Assembly (NCBI GenBank): GCA_900757235.1
Contig: CAAENB010000047.1
Location: 1-26,348 of the forward strand
Direction: 5' to 3'
Source: an uncultured Collinsella sp.
GTDB lineage: Bacteria; Actinomycetota; Coriobacteriia; Coriobacteriales; Coriobacteriaceae
DNA: 26,348 nucleotides
Shown here: positions 8,513 through 16,618 of the stretch, one piece after another
Layout: each line of letters opens with the position of its first letter
Position numbering within the stretch: position 1 is the first letter of the stretch
Notes under the pieces: model-generated
Database searches by the model: none
Told to the model about the DNA's origin: nothing
What the model saw: the letters and a program-made list of their open reading frames with translations, nothing else
Position numbers and translations under genes: made by a program

Positions 8513-9016
8513 CTAGCCTTGATACGAGGACGCCTTCGGAGGCGTCTTGCCCTTCAGGACCTTATGGTAGTAATCGTAGGTGAGCGGCGTCTCGTCACTC
8601 AAGCGCTCGGCATCCTCGACCTCGCCGATAAACAGTAGATGCGTGCCAACATCCACAGTGTCGATCAAATGGCAGCTAAACAGGGCCGCCGCGTGCTCGG
8701 GCACATAGGGCATGCCCAGAGCCGTCTCGCGGGTCTCGTATTTGGCAAACTTGTCATAATCGCTGCTGGTGCGGAACCCAAAGTTACCGATGTAGAGCAT
8801 ATCGGCGGTCTGATCGATCACGGTCAGCGCGAACGCTTTGGCCGAAGCGATGACGCCCGAGGTGACGTTGTCCTTGTTCACGGCAACCGAAATGCGCGGC
8901 GGCATGGACGTCACCTGCACCGCAGTGTTGATGACGCAGCCGGCGCGCAGCCCGTCTGCCGCGGCGCTCACCACGTACAGACCGCTCGGCATGGTAAAGA
9001 ACGCAGTTTTGTCCAT
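8513..9016 (-). CDS. Flavin reductase-like FMN-binding split-barrel protein
   Basis: The 167-residue protein starts MDKTAFFTMPSGLYVVSA and has the layout of the flavin reductase domain (Flavin_Reduct, FMN-binding split barrel). The N-terminal SGLYVVSA strand, the segment INTAVQVTSMPPRISVAVNK that normally contacts flavin, and the late LFIGEVEDAERLSDETPLTYDYYHKVLKGKTP region are all typical. The ATG at 9016 has GGGGAG 8 nt upstream; longer in-frame starts (for example 9205) run into the repeat and regulatory region and are rejected. The rubredoxin gene follows on the same strand. In Moorella and related anaerobes, this flavin domain and a rubredoxin domain are fused in one protein (high-molecular-weight rubredoxin, Hrb) that feeds flavodiiron proteins. 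The pair here could be a split version, which is inference. Confidence 0.85.
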   Translation of the reverse strand: MDKTAFFTMPSGLYVVSAAADGLRAGCVINTAVQVTSMPPRISVAVNKDNVTSGVIASAKAFALTVIDQTADMLYIGNFGFRTSSDYDKFAKYETRETALGMPYVPEHAAALFSCHLIDTVDVGTHLLFIGEVEDAERLSDETPLTYDYYHKVLKGKTPPKASSYQG

Positions 9017-9067
9017 AACAATCACTCCCCTAACGCGGGTTGGAACCTCATGGATGTATGTACCCAC

Positions 9068-9101
9068 AAAAAAGGCGGCGCCCACAACGGACACCACCTT
9101 T
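9068..9101 (-). terminator. Intrinsic terminator/attenuator upstream of the flavin reductase gene
   Basis: On the minus strand, AAAGGTGGTGTCC (9089-9101) pairs with GGGCGCCGCCTTT (9071-9083) over 13 bp, using three G-U pairs, around a 5-nt loop, and ends in six T residues (9068-9073). It lies 52 nt before the flavin reductase ATG. It could end smpB transcription or act as a leader attenuator. Confidence 0.7.
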
Positions 9102-9118
9102 GAGACATATGTGTCAAA
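9099..9118. promoter_or_regulatory. 20-bp operator-like palindrome
   Basis: TTTGAGACATATGTGTCAAA is symmetric around CATATG with a single mismatched pair of positions. It sits between a TATACT box (minus strand, 9121-9126) and the hairpin at 9068-9101. The form and position fit a repressor site for the flavin reductase gene, but no regulator is identified. Confidence 0.5.
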
Positions 9119-9145
9119 ACAGTATAAGCAAGATGAGACGCCCGC

Positions 9146-9212
9146 AGTTGCGGTGAAATAAGGACTGAATAGCCCCTCAAACAGGCAAAACAGTCCGTAT
9201 TCCACCGCAACT
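9146..9212 (+). repeat. 67-bp palindromic repeat, copy 1
   Basis: The 22-nt left arm begins AGTTGCGGTGAAATAAGGACTG, with a matching inverted right arm ending CACCGCAACT and a 23-nt loop ending GGCAAAA. It lies 12 bp beyond the smpB stop. It is the same length as the copies at 23006 and 23868. Confidence 0.93.
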
Positions 9213-9224
9213 TATACAGAACGC

Positions 9225-9695
9225 CTAGCGATTGCGTTCCTTGAGGGCGCGGTCGATCTCGCGCTGAACGTCGCGCTTGGCCATGTCTTCGCGCTTGTCG
9301 TAGAGCTTCTTACCACGGCCTAGACCCAGCAGCAGCTTTACGCGGCCGTCGGTATTAAAGTAGAGCTCCAACGGCACCAACGCATAGCCGCGGTTGCGCA
9401 GCTTGCCGTCGAGAAAATCAATCTCCTTGCGATGCAGCAGCAGACGGCGCCGGCGATCGGGATCACGATTCCACACACCGCCGTGACTGTAAGGGTGAAT
9501 ATGCAGGCCCACCAGCCAGCACTCGCCGCCACGAATCAGCGCAAAGGTGTCAGTGATCTGGCAGGCGCGCTCGCGAATCGACTTGACCTCGGTGCCGCTC
9601 AGTTCAATACCGCATTCGAACGTCTCGTCGATAAAATACTCGTGATGTGCCGAGCGATTCTTGGAGATAAGCTTGCGCTCGCGCTTACTGGGCAT
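9225..9695 (-). CDS. smpB: SsrA-binding protein SmpB
   Basis: SmpB binds tmRNA and delivers it to stalled ribosomes for trans-translation. The 156-residue product is of standard length and shows the family landmarks SKNRSAHHEYFIDETFE, GIELSGTEVKSIR near the N-terminus, LHIHPYSHGG, and the basic C-terminal tail KKLYDKREDMAKRD ending in LKERNR. The ATG at 9695 has AAGGAGG 8 nt upstream inside the preceding gene. A longer frame reaching 9836 is not coding in character. It overlaps the end of the TPR-like gene by 11 nt, so the two are probably translationally coupled. No tmRNA gene was recognised in the window. Confidence 0.96.
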   Translation of the reverse strand: MPSKRERKLISKNRSAHHEYFIDETFECGIELSGTEVKSIRERACQITDTFALIRGGECWLVGLHIHPYSHGGVWNRDPDRRRRLLLHRKEIDFLDGKLRNRGYALVPLELYFNTDGRVKLLLGLGRGKKLYDKREDMAKRDVQREIDRALKERNR

Positions 9696-10602
9696 CGCCG
9701 GCCTCCTTGGCGCCATCGGAACCCTTGCCCGCAGCGTCGCGCTTTGCCTTGCGCTCAGCATTGAGCTCGGCGTCGCTCTCGCGCACCAGTTTGATAATCG
9801 CTGCGCAGGCCTCCTCGCCCACCAGGTCGCGAGCACGCACCGTCAGGCGCGTCGCCTCCTGCTTGTCGCCGTCGCTCGCAGCATCGGTCGCACACATGAT
9901 CAGGCAAATGGCAATCTCGGCCGAAGGCGAGGTCGGCACGCCCTGCAGGGCGAGCTCACCCATCACGTGCTCGTCGCTCTCCTCGGCGGCATCGGGATAG
10001 GCAGTATGAATCTTGTTGAGCAGGCGCGTCGTATGCGCATCATTGGGCGCCAGGCGCAGCGCCAGACGCGCGCAGCCCACGGCTGCCGAAATGTTCTCGG
10101 TCTCGGGCTCCAAGAAGTACTGACCCAAGTTGGTGTAGGCACGTGCGGCGCACTTACCGTCGCTCGCGCGCTCCAGCACCGAGAACGAGAGCGATGCCCA
10201 CTCCTGCTTGTCCTCGAGCGCGCGGAACAGCTCGGCCAGGTCCAAGCGATAGTTGCAGTTCATGGGATCCCAACGCACGGCCTGCATCAGGGCATTCCGA
10301 GCACTCACATAATCCTGCTGACGAATGTAGGCAAACGCCATGTCGGAATACAGACGATCAAAGGGCACCTCGACCTGCACCAGCTCGCGCGGATCCTTTT
10401 CCACGCGACGGTAGGCCAGACGCTCAAACTTGCTATCGAAGCTAAAGTACTGACGGTTCTCCTCCGTCTTGCACTCAGCGTCGATATACTCCTCGGCGAG
10501 CTCCACCAGACGCTCCAGCAGCGGCGTCGCCGTAGCCAGGTCGCCCTGCGCCAGATAGTTCTCGGCATACGTGATGTCTTGCAAGCTGATAGGCAGGTCC
10601 AT
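9685..10602 (-). CDS. TPR-like helical-repeat protein of unknown function
   Basis: This 305-residue protein has no signal peptide or membrane segment. It reads as paired helices with tetratricopeptide character: AENYLAQGDLATATPLLERLVEL near the N-terminus, DMAFAYIRQQDYVSARNALMQAV around residues 88-110, and AYTNLGQYF and AVGCARLALRLAPNDAHTTRLL in the middle. The C-terminus is highly charged (ELNAERKAKRDAAGKG) and probably disordered. Such repeats normally mediate protein contacts; no enzyme motif is visible. The ATG at 10602 has GAGGAG upstream. It overlaps smpB by 11 nt, which suggests a shared operon and perhaps a translation-related role, but that is only context. Confidence 0.8.
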   Translation of the reverse strand: MDLPISLQDITYAENYLAQGDLATATPLLERLVELAEEYIDAECKTEENRQYFSFDSKFERLAYRRVEKDPRELVQVEVPFDRLYSDMAFAYIRQQDYVSARNALMQAVRWDPMNCNYRLDLAELFRALEDKQEWASLSFSVLERASDGKCAARAYTNLGQYFLEPETENISAAVGCARLALRLAPNDAHTTRLLNKIHTAYPDAAEESDEHVMGELALQGVPTSPSAEIAICLIMCATDAASDGDKQEATRLTVRARDLVGEEACAAIIKLVRESDAELNAERKAKRDAAGKGSDGAKEAGDAQ

Positions 10603-10661
10603 GACAACTCCTCGGTCCGGGCGGCAGACTCAACGCGCGCCTTAAATATCGGTCAATACAC

Positions 10662-10690
10662 AAAACCCGGGTCTCTTACGAGGCCCGGGC
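10662..10690 (-). terminator. Intrinsic terminator after the tRNA pair
   Basis: The inverted CCCGGG arms (10666-10671 and 10684-10689) with an inner CTC/GAG pairing form a hairpin followed on the minus strand by TTTT (10662-10665). It lies just downstream of tRNA-Glu and upstream of the TPR-like gene. Confidence 0.82.
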
Positions 10691-10699
10691 GTTCAATTT

Positions 10700-10776
10700 T
10701 GGTAGCCCGTACCAGATTCGAACTGGTGATCTCCGCCTTGAGAGGGCGGCGTCCTAAACCGCTAGACGAACGGGCC
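10700..10776 (-). tRNA. tRNA-Glu (anticodon CTC)
   Basis: The minus strand folds as a cloverleaf with acceptor GGCCCGT/ACGGGCT, D-arm CGTCTAGCGGTTTAGGACG, anticodon stem CCGCC/GGCGG with loop CTCTCAA (anticodon CTC), T-arm ACCAGTTCGAATCTGGT, discriminator A and an encoded CCA at 10700-10702. Confidence 0.97.
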
Positions 10777-10793
10777 ATATGTAGCAAATGCAA

Positions 10794-10867
10794 TGGCTGG
10801 GATGGAGGGAGTCGAACCCCCATTGACGGAACCAGAATCCGCTGTCCTGCCATTAGACGACATCCCA
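10794..10867 (-). tRNA. tRNA-Gln (anticodon CTG)
   Basis: The acceptor TGGGATG pairs with CATCCCA. The anticodon stem GCGGA/TCCGT encloses the loop TTCTGGT (anticodon CTG). The T-loop is GGTTCGACTCC, the discriminator is G and CCA is encoded at 10794-10796. It lies 17 nt upstream of tRNA-Glu and probably shares its transcript. Confidence 0.97.
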
Positions 10868-10911
10868 ATGACTGCATCGCTGCGCTCGGCTGTGCCTTTG
10901 CGCAAGAAAGA

Positions 10912-10940
10912 AATATACGGGAAGTCTCGCCGTGACGCAA
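10912..10940 (-). promoter_or_regulatory. Promoter of the tRNA-Gln/tRNA-Glu pair
   Basis: On the minus strand TTGCGT (10935-10940) and TATATT (10912-10917) are separated by exactly 17 bp. The predicted start lies about 38 nt before tRNA-Gln. Confidence 0.7.
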
Positions 10941-11143
10941 GCCCCAATTTTGACTTTTTTGAAATTCAGTCAAATTGGCCTAATTTAGTCCAACCCGTGA
11001 AGGACCTGTGAAGCCAACCGCTGTACACGAAGGGCAAAACGCCGCGAGCGGTAGCCGTCAACCGTTGGCAGATTCTACCGCGAAAACGATAGCGCCAGGC
11101 AACACAATCGAAGTATCAATGATCGCGTAGATATCGAGGCGCC

Positions 11144-11554
11144 ATGGACGAAGAGCTTGATTACCTATGGGAGACCCTGGGCCTCGAGATCACTGCTGAC
11201 CTTTGGCCCGAACGGGACAAAATCCATCCCACTCTGCGCCCCGCCATCACGGTGATGCAGGCAAAATACCGCCGCGCCTCATTTTTGATCATGCGGATGT
11301 CATGGCACGCGGGACTCCCCGACCTTAAGCGAATCCAGGCAAGCCTCGTCGAGCTGTCCGGTATGCCGACCGTCATATCCGAGGCGCACCTGGAGCAGCG
11401 ACAGCGCGAGCGACTGCAACAGCAGCGGATTCCCTTTATCTGCCCCGGCGTTCAGGCATATCTGCCCTTTATGGACGAGGAGTACTGGAGCGGCAAGCCC
11501 AACAAGCACGTAAAGGTCTACGATCCGCACGAATGGGCACAGCTCGAGGATTGA
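11144..11554 (+). CDS. Hypothetical protein, 136 aa
   Basis: I do not recognise this protein with confidence. It begins MDEELDYLWETLGLEI, is soluble, lacks a signal peptide, and has a basic central segment (QAKYRRASFLIMRMSWHAGLP) and a long charged helix (EAHLEQRQRERLQQQ). That helix leads into RIPFICPGVQAYLPFM, which resembles a motif remembered from larger winged-helix, MarR-like proteins of Firmicutes; if that is right, this would be the N-terminal half of such a protein without the DNA-binding part. The ATG has GAGG 5 nt upstream. Codon use is like the neighbours. It is convergent with the ArsC/Spx-like gene. Confidence 0.65.
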   Translation: MDEELDYLWETLGLEITADLWPERDKIHPTLRPAITVMQAKYRRASFLIMRMSWHAGLPDLKRIQASLVELSGMPTVISEAHLEQRQRERLQQQRIPFICPGVQAYLPFMDEEYWSGKPNKHVKVYDPHEWAQLED

Positions 11555-11572
11555 GCAGAGCGAGCCCGCCGA

Positions 11573-11620
11573 CGGAAAACACGTCCCACCCCGATCACTC
11601 AAAACGGGTCGCACTTTCCG
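11573..11620. repeat. Imperfect 48-bp palindrome between convergent genes
   Basis: The outer arms CGGAAA and TTTCCG (11573 and 11620 ends) continue inward as an imperfect match (ACGTCCCACCCC against CGGGTCGC). The minus strand carries GACCCGTTTTGAG (11598-11610), identical to the core of the 55-bp repeat copy E. It may be a diverged element or a bidirectional terminator without a clear T-tract. Confidence 0.5.
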
Positions 11621-11626
11621 CAGCCG

Positions 11627-11986
11627 CTACAGCAATGCCTCGGCCCAAGCCGATTCCCTAAAGCCGGGAATCGCAAAGTCGTCGCCCACCAGCAGCGGAC
11701 GCTTGACCAGCATGCCGTCGGTCGCCAGCAGCTCGTAGCACTCCCGATCCGTCATGCCCGCATCCAGACGCGCCTTCAGACCCAGCTCTCGATATTTCAT
11801 GCCCGACGAATTAAAGAAGCGCCGCACCGGCAGCCCCGAACGAGCAATCCAGGTCGCAAGCTCATCAGCCGTGGGATTGTCCAAAACGATATCGCGGTCG
11901 ATATACTCTATCCCGTGTTCGTCCAGCCATGCCTTGGCCTTCTTACAGGTCGAGCACTTGGGATATTCAACAAACAGTACGGTCAT
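11627..11986 (-). CDS. ArsC/Spx-family thioredoxin-fold protein
   Basis: This 119-residue protein belongs to the arsenate reductase (ArsC)/Spx/YffB family. It opens MTVLFVEYPKCSTCKKAKAW with a C11-x2-C14 redox pair and contains the family signature VRRFFNSSGMKYRELGLK and the closing LVKRPLLVGDDFAIPGF. Family members are either glutathione/thioredoxin-linked arsenate reductases or RNA-polymerase-binding regulators. The CXXC and the lack of an arsenic-resistance neighbourhood do not settle which. The ATG at 11986 has GGAGG 6 nt upstream; a GTG 13 codons upstream (12025) is less likely. A TACAAT box (minus, 12057-12062) suggests its own promoter in the gap after mupG. Confidence 0.88.
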   Translation of the reverse strand: MTVLFVEYPKCSTCKKAKAWLDEHGIEYIDRDIVLDNPTADELATWIARSGLPVRRFFNSSGMKYRELGLKARLDAGMTDRECYELLATDGMLVKRPLLVGDDFAIPGFRESAWAEALL

Positions 11987-12078
11987 GGGAATCCTCCGAA
12001 TATAGATCGGCCAACGCAGACACACGCCACACGAGGCGCCTTCGCATGATGGGCCAATTGTAGCCCACGGGTCACACG

Positions 12079-13131
12079 CTAAACGAACCGTACCCCGAAT
12101 CCGCGTTTGATGAACGGCAGCAGCTCCATTGCCTCGGGCGTGATATGGCCCGCAACGTTCATGCGCTCGTCACCGGGAAGATCGACCCGCGCAATCTCAA
12201 GCTCGCCTTCGTAGCGCCCATAGCCGCTATTGCTCACAGCGATCGACCCCGTCTTTCGCGACAGGCCGGCACCGGCATCCATCGGCACGGAATCCGGTTT
12301 AAGCGTCGTGCGCGACTCCTGAGACCTAAAGATGAGGGTGCTCGAATCGGGCCGGTCGTGATGAATCCGCCCACGTACATAGGCATAACCGGGCTCAAGC
12401 TCGCATTGCAGGTCCACGTATCCGGCGGAAACATGAGCAAACTGCGTCCAGCCCGCATCGGAAAGATCGGGGTCGCCGACCAACACAATGTCGCAATCGG
12501 CGCCATGTGCGAGCTCAAGCATGTTGAGGGCAACCTTTGACGCGCGACCGCGCTGTGCCTCGACCGTCGGCAGTCCCTCGAATACCGGCCCGCGAACGTT
12601 GGCATCACCCGGCACAAAAGCCATGATTTCGAATCCAAGCGCCGCAAGACGAAGATTCACCCGAGCAATGTCCTCCAGAGCTAAACCGGTATAAGGCTTG
12701 GGGTAAAAATTGTGGCAGGCAGCAAAACGAGTCACATCGGCACCGGCCTCACGCCACGATGCAATTTCATCAGAACTCACCGTCGATGCATTGACCACAA
12801 TGCGAAATACACCGGACAGCTCCGCGACCCGCTGGGCGCTAAAGCCATAGTCCAAACGAAGGTATTCCAACCCCAGATCGCGCAGGTCCTCGATGCGTTC
12901 AAGCCCGAGCAAATCGCACGTGCGCGGCCCCACATCGGCGATGAGCGCAATGCCGCGGGCGGAAAGCAGCGACAGCACATGACGGACCTTATCGGCATAC
13001 GCCGCTCCCCCATCCTCGGGAATATGCAGTGAGGTAAACGCATAGCGCGCACCCGCCGCGGCACCGTGCTCAATCGTCCGATCAATATCCTGCAGAGGGC
13101 TGGAAAGATAAATCGAAATACCCGTTTTCAC
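12079..13131 (-). CDS. mupG: 6-phospho-N-acetylmuramidase, MupG family (DUF871)
   Basis: MupG cleaves the imported, phosphorylated disaccharide MurNAc-6P-GlcNAc into MurNAc-6P and GlcNAc in the cytoplasm. The 350-residue protein has the DUF871 layout: an N-terminal TIM barrel beginning TGISIYLSSPLQDIDRTIE, with YAFTSLHIPEDGG, LIADVGPRTCDLLG, LRLDYGF, CHNFYPKPYTGL (around residues 138-149) and GDANVRGPVFEGLPTVE. A small C-terminal cyclophilin-like domain ends RGFGVRFV. The start is a GTG at 13131 with AAAGGAG 9 nt upstream. It is the last gene of the mur cluster and is separated from the PTS gene by an intrinsic terminator, so its expression may be partly attenuated. Assignment rests on sequence and context. 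Confidence 0.9.
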   Translation of the reverse strand: MKTGISIYLSSPLQDIDRTIEHGAAAGARYAFTSLHIPEDGGAAYADKVRHVLSLLSARGIALIADVGPRTCDLLGLERIEDLRDLGLEYLRLDYGFSAQRVAELSGVFRIVVNASTVSSDEIASWREAGADVTRFAACHNFYPKPYTGLALEDIARVNLRLAALGFEIMAFVPGDANVRGPVFEGLPTVEAQRGRASKVALNMLELAHGADCDIVLVGDPDLSDAGWTQFAHVSAGYVDLQCELEPGYAYVRGRIHHDRPDSSTLIFRSQESRTTLKPDSVPMDAGAGLSRKTGSIAVSNSGYGRYEGELEIARVDLPGDERMNVAGHITPEAMELLPFIKRGFGVRFV

Positions 13132-13147
13132 GTTTCAACGCTCCTTT

Positions 13148-13181
13148 AAAAAAGGCCGGCGGAGCAGTTAGCCCCGCCGGC
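13148..13181 (-). terminator. Intra-operon intrinsic terminator between PTS gene and mupG
   Basis: The minus-strand stem GCCGGCGG/CCGCCGGC (arms 13174-13181 and 13155-13162) is followed by TTTTTT (13148-13153). The T-tract runs directly into the mupG ribosome site AAAGGAG (13141-13147). Confidence 0.85.
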
Positions 13182-13248
13182 ACAACCATAGCATCAAGAA
13201 ATCTGCCGCGCGCCGCGAGCCCTGAGCAACACGGCTCGCGATATCAAA

Positions 13249-14679
13249 CTATTCGCCAAAGAACTCGTTGATCTTCTGCTCGTCGACGCCAAAGAACCAC
13301 GTCAGGACAAAGCCGGCGGCATAGGCAAGCAGCATAGCGGCAACGTAGCCGAGCTGCTGGCCAGGAACGACGATCAGCAGGCCAAACAGACCGGAAACGC
13401 CCTGAGAAACCGTGCCGATGTGAAGCAGCGCCGCGAGCGCGCCGCCAAATCCGGCACCCAGGCAGGCCGTCACAAACGGACGAACGAGCGGCAGCGTAAC
13501 GGCATACATCAGAGGCTCGCCCACACCGAGGATTCCAACGGGAATGGACTCTGCGACGTACTTCTTGAGCTTGGCGTTCTTGGTCTTAAAGTACAGCGCC
13601 AGACCGGCACCGACCTGACCGCCGCCAGCCATCATAAGGATGGGAAGCAGATAATTGATGCCCTTGGTAGCGCCGTCGGGATCGTTGAGCATAGCGTGGA
13701 TCGGCGTGAGCGCCTGATGCAGGCCGACGGAAACCAGCGGCAAGAAGCCTGCCGACAGGATATAGCCGCCCAGGACGCCCAGCTTCTCGAAGATAAAGGT
13801 CAAAACGCTAAAGATGGCAGTCGTCAGCCATGCGCCAACCGGCTGGATGACGAGCATCAGAGCAAAGGCGCCGATGATGAGCACCAGCAGCGGGGACAAG
13901 AACGTGTCGAGTGCGTTGGGCATAACCTTGCGAATCTGACGCTCCATCCAGGCAAAAAATGCGCCAGCGATAAGAGCCGCGATCATGCCGCCCGCTGCGG
14001 GGTTGTACTGCGCATTGGTGAGCGGCAGCAGAATGGCAGTGGCAGGATCGGCCGCGCCAGGCGCAAGCAGGGGCATGGCACTGTTGGCGATACACATCAT
14101 GCCGGCGATGCCGCCCAGCGCAGCGGAGCCACCAAACTCACGTGCCGCGTTATAGCCCACCAAGATGGGCAGATAGGCAAACAGGGCCCAGCCCATGGAA
14201 CGAATGCCCTGGTACCACCACTCGCCCGCAAGCGCGCCTGCCGTCGAGACGTTAATGACGTTGCAGATACCGTTGATGAGGCCAGCCGCAATGATGCCGG
14301 GAAGCAGGGCGACGAAGACATTGGAAATCTTCTTGAGGAAGGCCTGAACCGGCTTGGACTCGTACTTGGCCTTCTGCGCGGCCTTGTTTGTGGCCGCAGC
14401 GTCGACCACGCTCTCGTCAGCAACGCCTTTCGCAAGGCCGGTGAGCTTGGAGAACTCCTCGAGCACCTTATTCACCTTGCCCGGCCCCAGCACGATCTGC
14501 ATCGTGTCGTCCTCGACCAGGCCCATCACGCCGTCGAGTGCCTTAATGCCCTCCGTGTCGACGCTGCCCGTGTCTTTGACGGTCACGCGCAGGCGCGTCA
14601 TGCACGCCGCGTTTGCCAGCACGTTGTCTTTACCGCCCAAAAGGTCCAGCAGCTTTTGAGCCAGCTCTTTGTTCGTCAT
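13249..14679 (-). CDS. murP: PTS EIIBC permease, MurNAc or MurNAc-GlcNAc type
   Basis: The phosphotransferase-system permease imports and phosphorylates an amino sugar. The 476-residue protein has an EIIB domain (residues 1 to about 90) with the phospho-accepting Cys26 in AACMTRLRV, a linker, and an EIIC membrane domain from about residue 110 with roughly ten hydrophobic segments and the GVGEPLMYAVTLPLVRPF signature. There is no EIIA domain, as in known MurP proteins, which borrow EIIA from a glucose system. The ATG at 14679 has AGGAGG upstream. It lies between murQ and mupG, which points to MurNAc or its disaccharide with GlcNAc as substrate; glucose-family specificity cannot be read from the sequence alone. 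Confidence 0.88.
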   Translation of the reverse strand: MTNKELAQKLLDLLGGKDNVLANAACMTRLRVTVKDTGSVDTEGIKALDGVMGLVEDDTMQIVLGPGKVNKVLEEFSKLTGLAKGVADESVVDAAATNKAAQKAKYESKPVQAFLKKISNVFVALLPGIIAAGLINGICNVINVSTAGALAGEWWYQGIRSMGWALFAYLPILVGYNAAREFGGSAALGGIAGMMCIANSAMPLLAPGAADPATAILLPLTNAQYNPAAGGMIAALIAGAFFAWMERQIRKVMPNALDTFLSPLLVLIIGAFALMLVIQPVGAWLTTAIFSVLTFIFEKLGVLGGYILSAGFLPLVSVGLHQALTPIHAMLNDPDGATKGINYLLPILMMAGGGQVGAGLALYFKTKNAKLKKYVAESIPVGILGVGEPLMYAVTLPLVRPFVTACLGAGFGGALAALLHIGTVSQGVSGLFGLLIVVPGQQLGYVAAMLLAYAAGFVLTWFFGVDEQKINEFFGE

Positions 14680-14736
14680 AACTCCTCCTTGTATTGGGTA
14701 TCTCGTTTGGATGTCGTATCAGATCACGCCGCGCAC

Positions 14737-15660
<924 letters not shown>

Positions 15661-15670
15661 TTCATTCACC

Positions 15671-16522
15671 TCATCTTTCCTGTTTCTCGATGTAGTTTTG
15701 CTTAATGACATGCGTCGCTCGTTCGTAGTCGCTGGCAACGTAAGCAGCGTACAGGGCATCGACAACCATAAGCTGGGCCATACGCGAAGCCATGGCACCG
15801 CTGCGGACCAAGGGCTCACTCGCAGCGACGCCGAGCACGGCATCGGCCATGGTGGCAAGCTTGGATGATCCATCTACTTTGGTCACGGCCACAACGGGAC
15901 AGTTGTGACGTTGGGCCTCGGCGGTGCAGTCCAGCACCTCTTGCGTCAAGCCCGAGTAGCTAAAGGCGATTGCCATATCGCCCTCATGCATGTTCTTGGC
16001 ACACAAGAGCTGATCATGCCAGTCGTCGTACAGATGGCACTCTTTGTCGACACGCATGAGCTTTTGCGCCAGATCGTGCGCGACCAAACGAGAGGCACCG
16101 ATACCGAACAGATTGACTGCGCGTGCCCGCTTAAGATAGGCCGCACATCGCTCCAAGACGGTGTAATCGAGCGTTCGCGCCGTCGCTTCGATCGTGCGCA
16201 CATTGCTTTTCATCACCTTCCCCACGATACGTTCGACGCTGTCATCCATGGAGATGTCCTCAAGGGCAACGTCTTTCTTGTCACCCAAGAGCGCCAGCTC
16301 GGCAATCAGTTCGCGCTGGAACTCCTTGTAGCCCGCAAAACCCAAGCGCTTGCAAAAGCGCAAAATGCTCGAGGGCGAGGAGAACGTGGCATCGGCAAGA
16401 CCGCGGACGGACAGCCCGACCACCTCGTGCGGATGAGCGCTTACATATGCGATGACATTGCGTTCCGCCGGGCTCGCGCTGAGCTCACGCTCGCGAAGCC
16501 GCAAAAGCAATCCGTTTGCCAT
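15671..16522 (-). CDS. murR: RpiR/MurR-family transcriptional regulator
   Basis: This 283-residue regulator has an N-terminal RpiR-type helix-turn-helix (ASPAERNVIAYVSAHP, then LADATFSSPSSILRFCKRLGF at about residues 45-65) and a C-terminal SIS sugar-phosphate-binding domain (VNLFGIGASRLVAHDLAQK, MAIAFSYSGLTQEVLDC). It leads the murQ-PTS-mupG cluster, so it most likely senses MurNAc-6P or a related sugar phosphate and controls the operon, as MurR does in E. coli. The ATG at 16522 is placed 8 nt after GGAGG; a GTG at 16531 would overlap that ribosome site. An inverted repeat at 16568-16596 is a candidate operator. The activator or repressor role is not visible. Confidence 0.92.
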   Translation of the reverse strand: MANGLLLRLRERELSASPAERNVIAYVSAHPHEVVGLSVRGLADATFSSPSSILRFCKRLGFAGYKEFQRELIAELALLGDKKDVALEDISMDDSVERIVGKVMKSNVRTIEATARTLDYTVLERCAAYLKRARAVNLFGIGASRLVAHDLAQKLMRVDKECHLYDDWHDQLLCAKNMHEGDMAIAFSYSGLTQEVLDCTAEAQRHNCPVVAVTKVDGSSKLATMADAVLGVAASEPLVRSGAMASRMAQLMVVDALYAAYVASDYERATHVIKQNYIEKQER

Positions 16523-16567
16523 CTCAAACACCTCCGTTGAGAAGAATTAAAGACTAACGAACGATTC

Positions 16568-16596
16568 GTACCGGATACAAACAGCTTTTACGGTAC
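16568..16596. promoter_or_regulatory. Candidate MurR operator
   Basis: GTACCG (16568-16573) and CGGTAC (16591-16596) form an inverted repeat with a 17-bp centre, about 46-74 bp before the murR ATG. An overlapping smaller inverted repeat (ACGAA-CGA-TTCGT) lies just beside it. Position fits self-regulation; there is no direct proof. Confidence 0.4.
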
Positions 16597-16618
16597 ATTG
16601 TGCCGCATCGTGGCGCAC

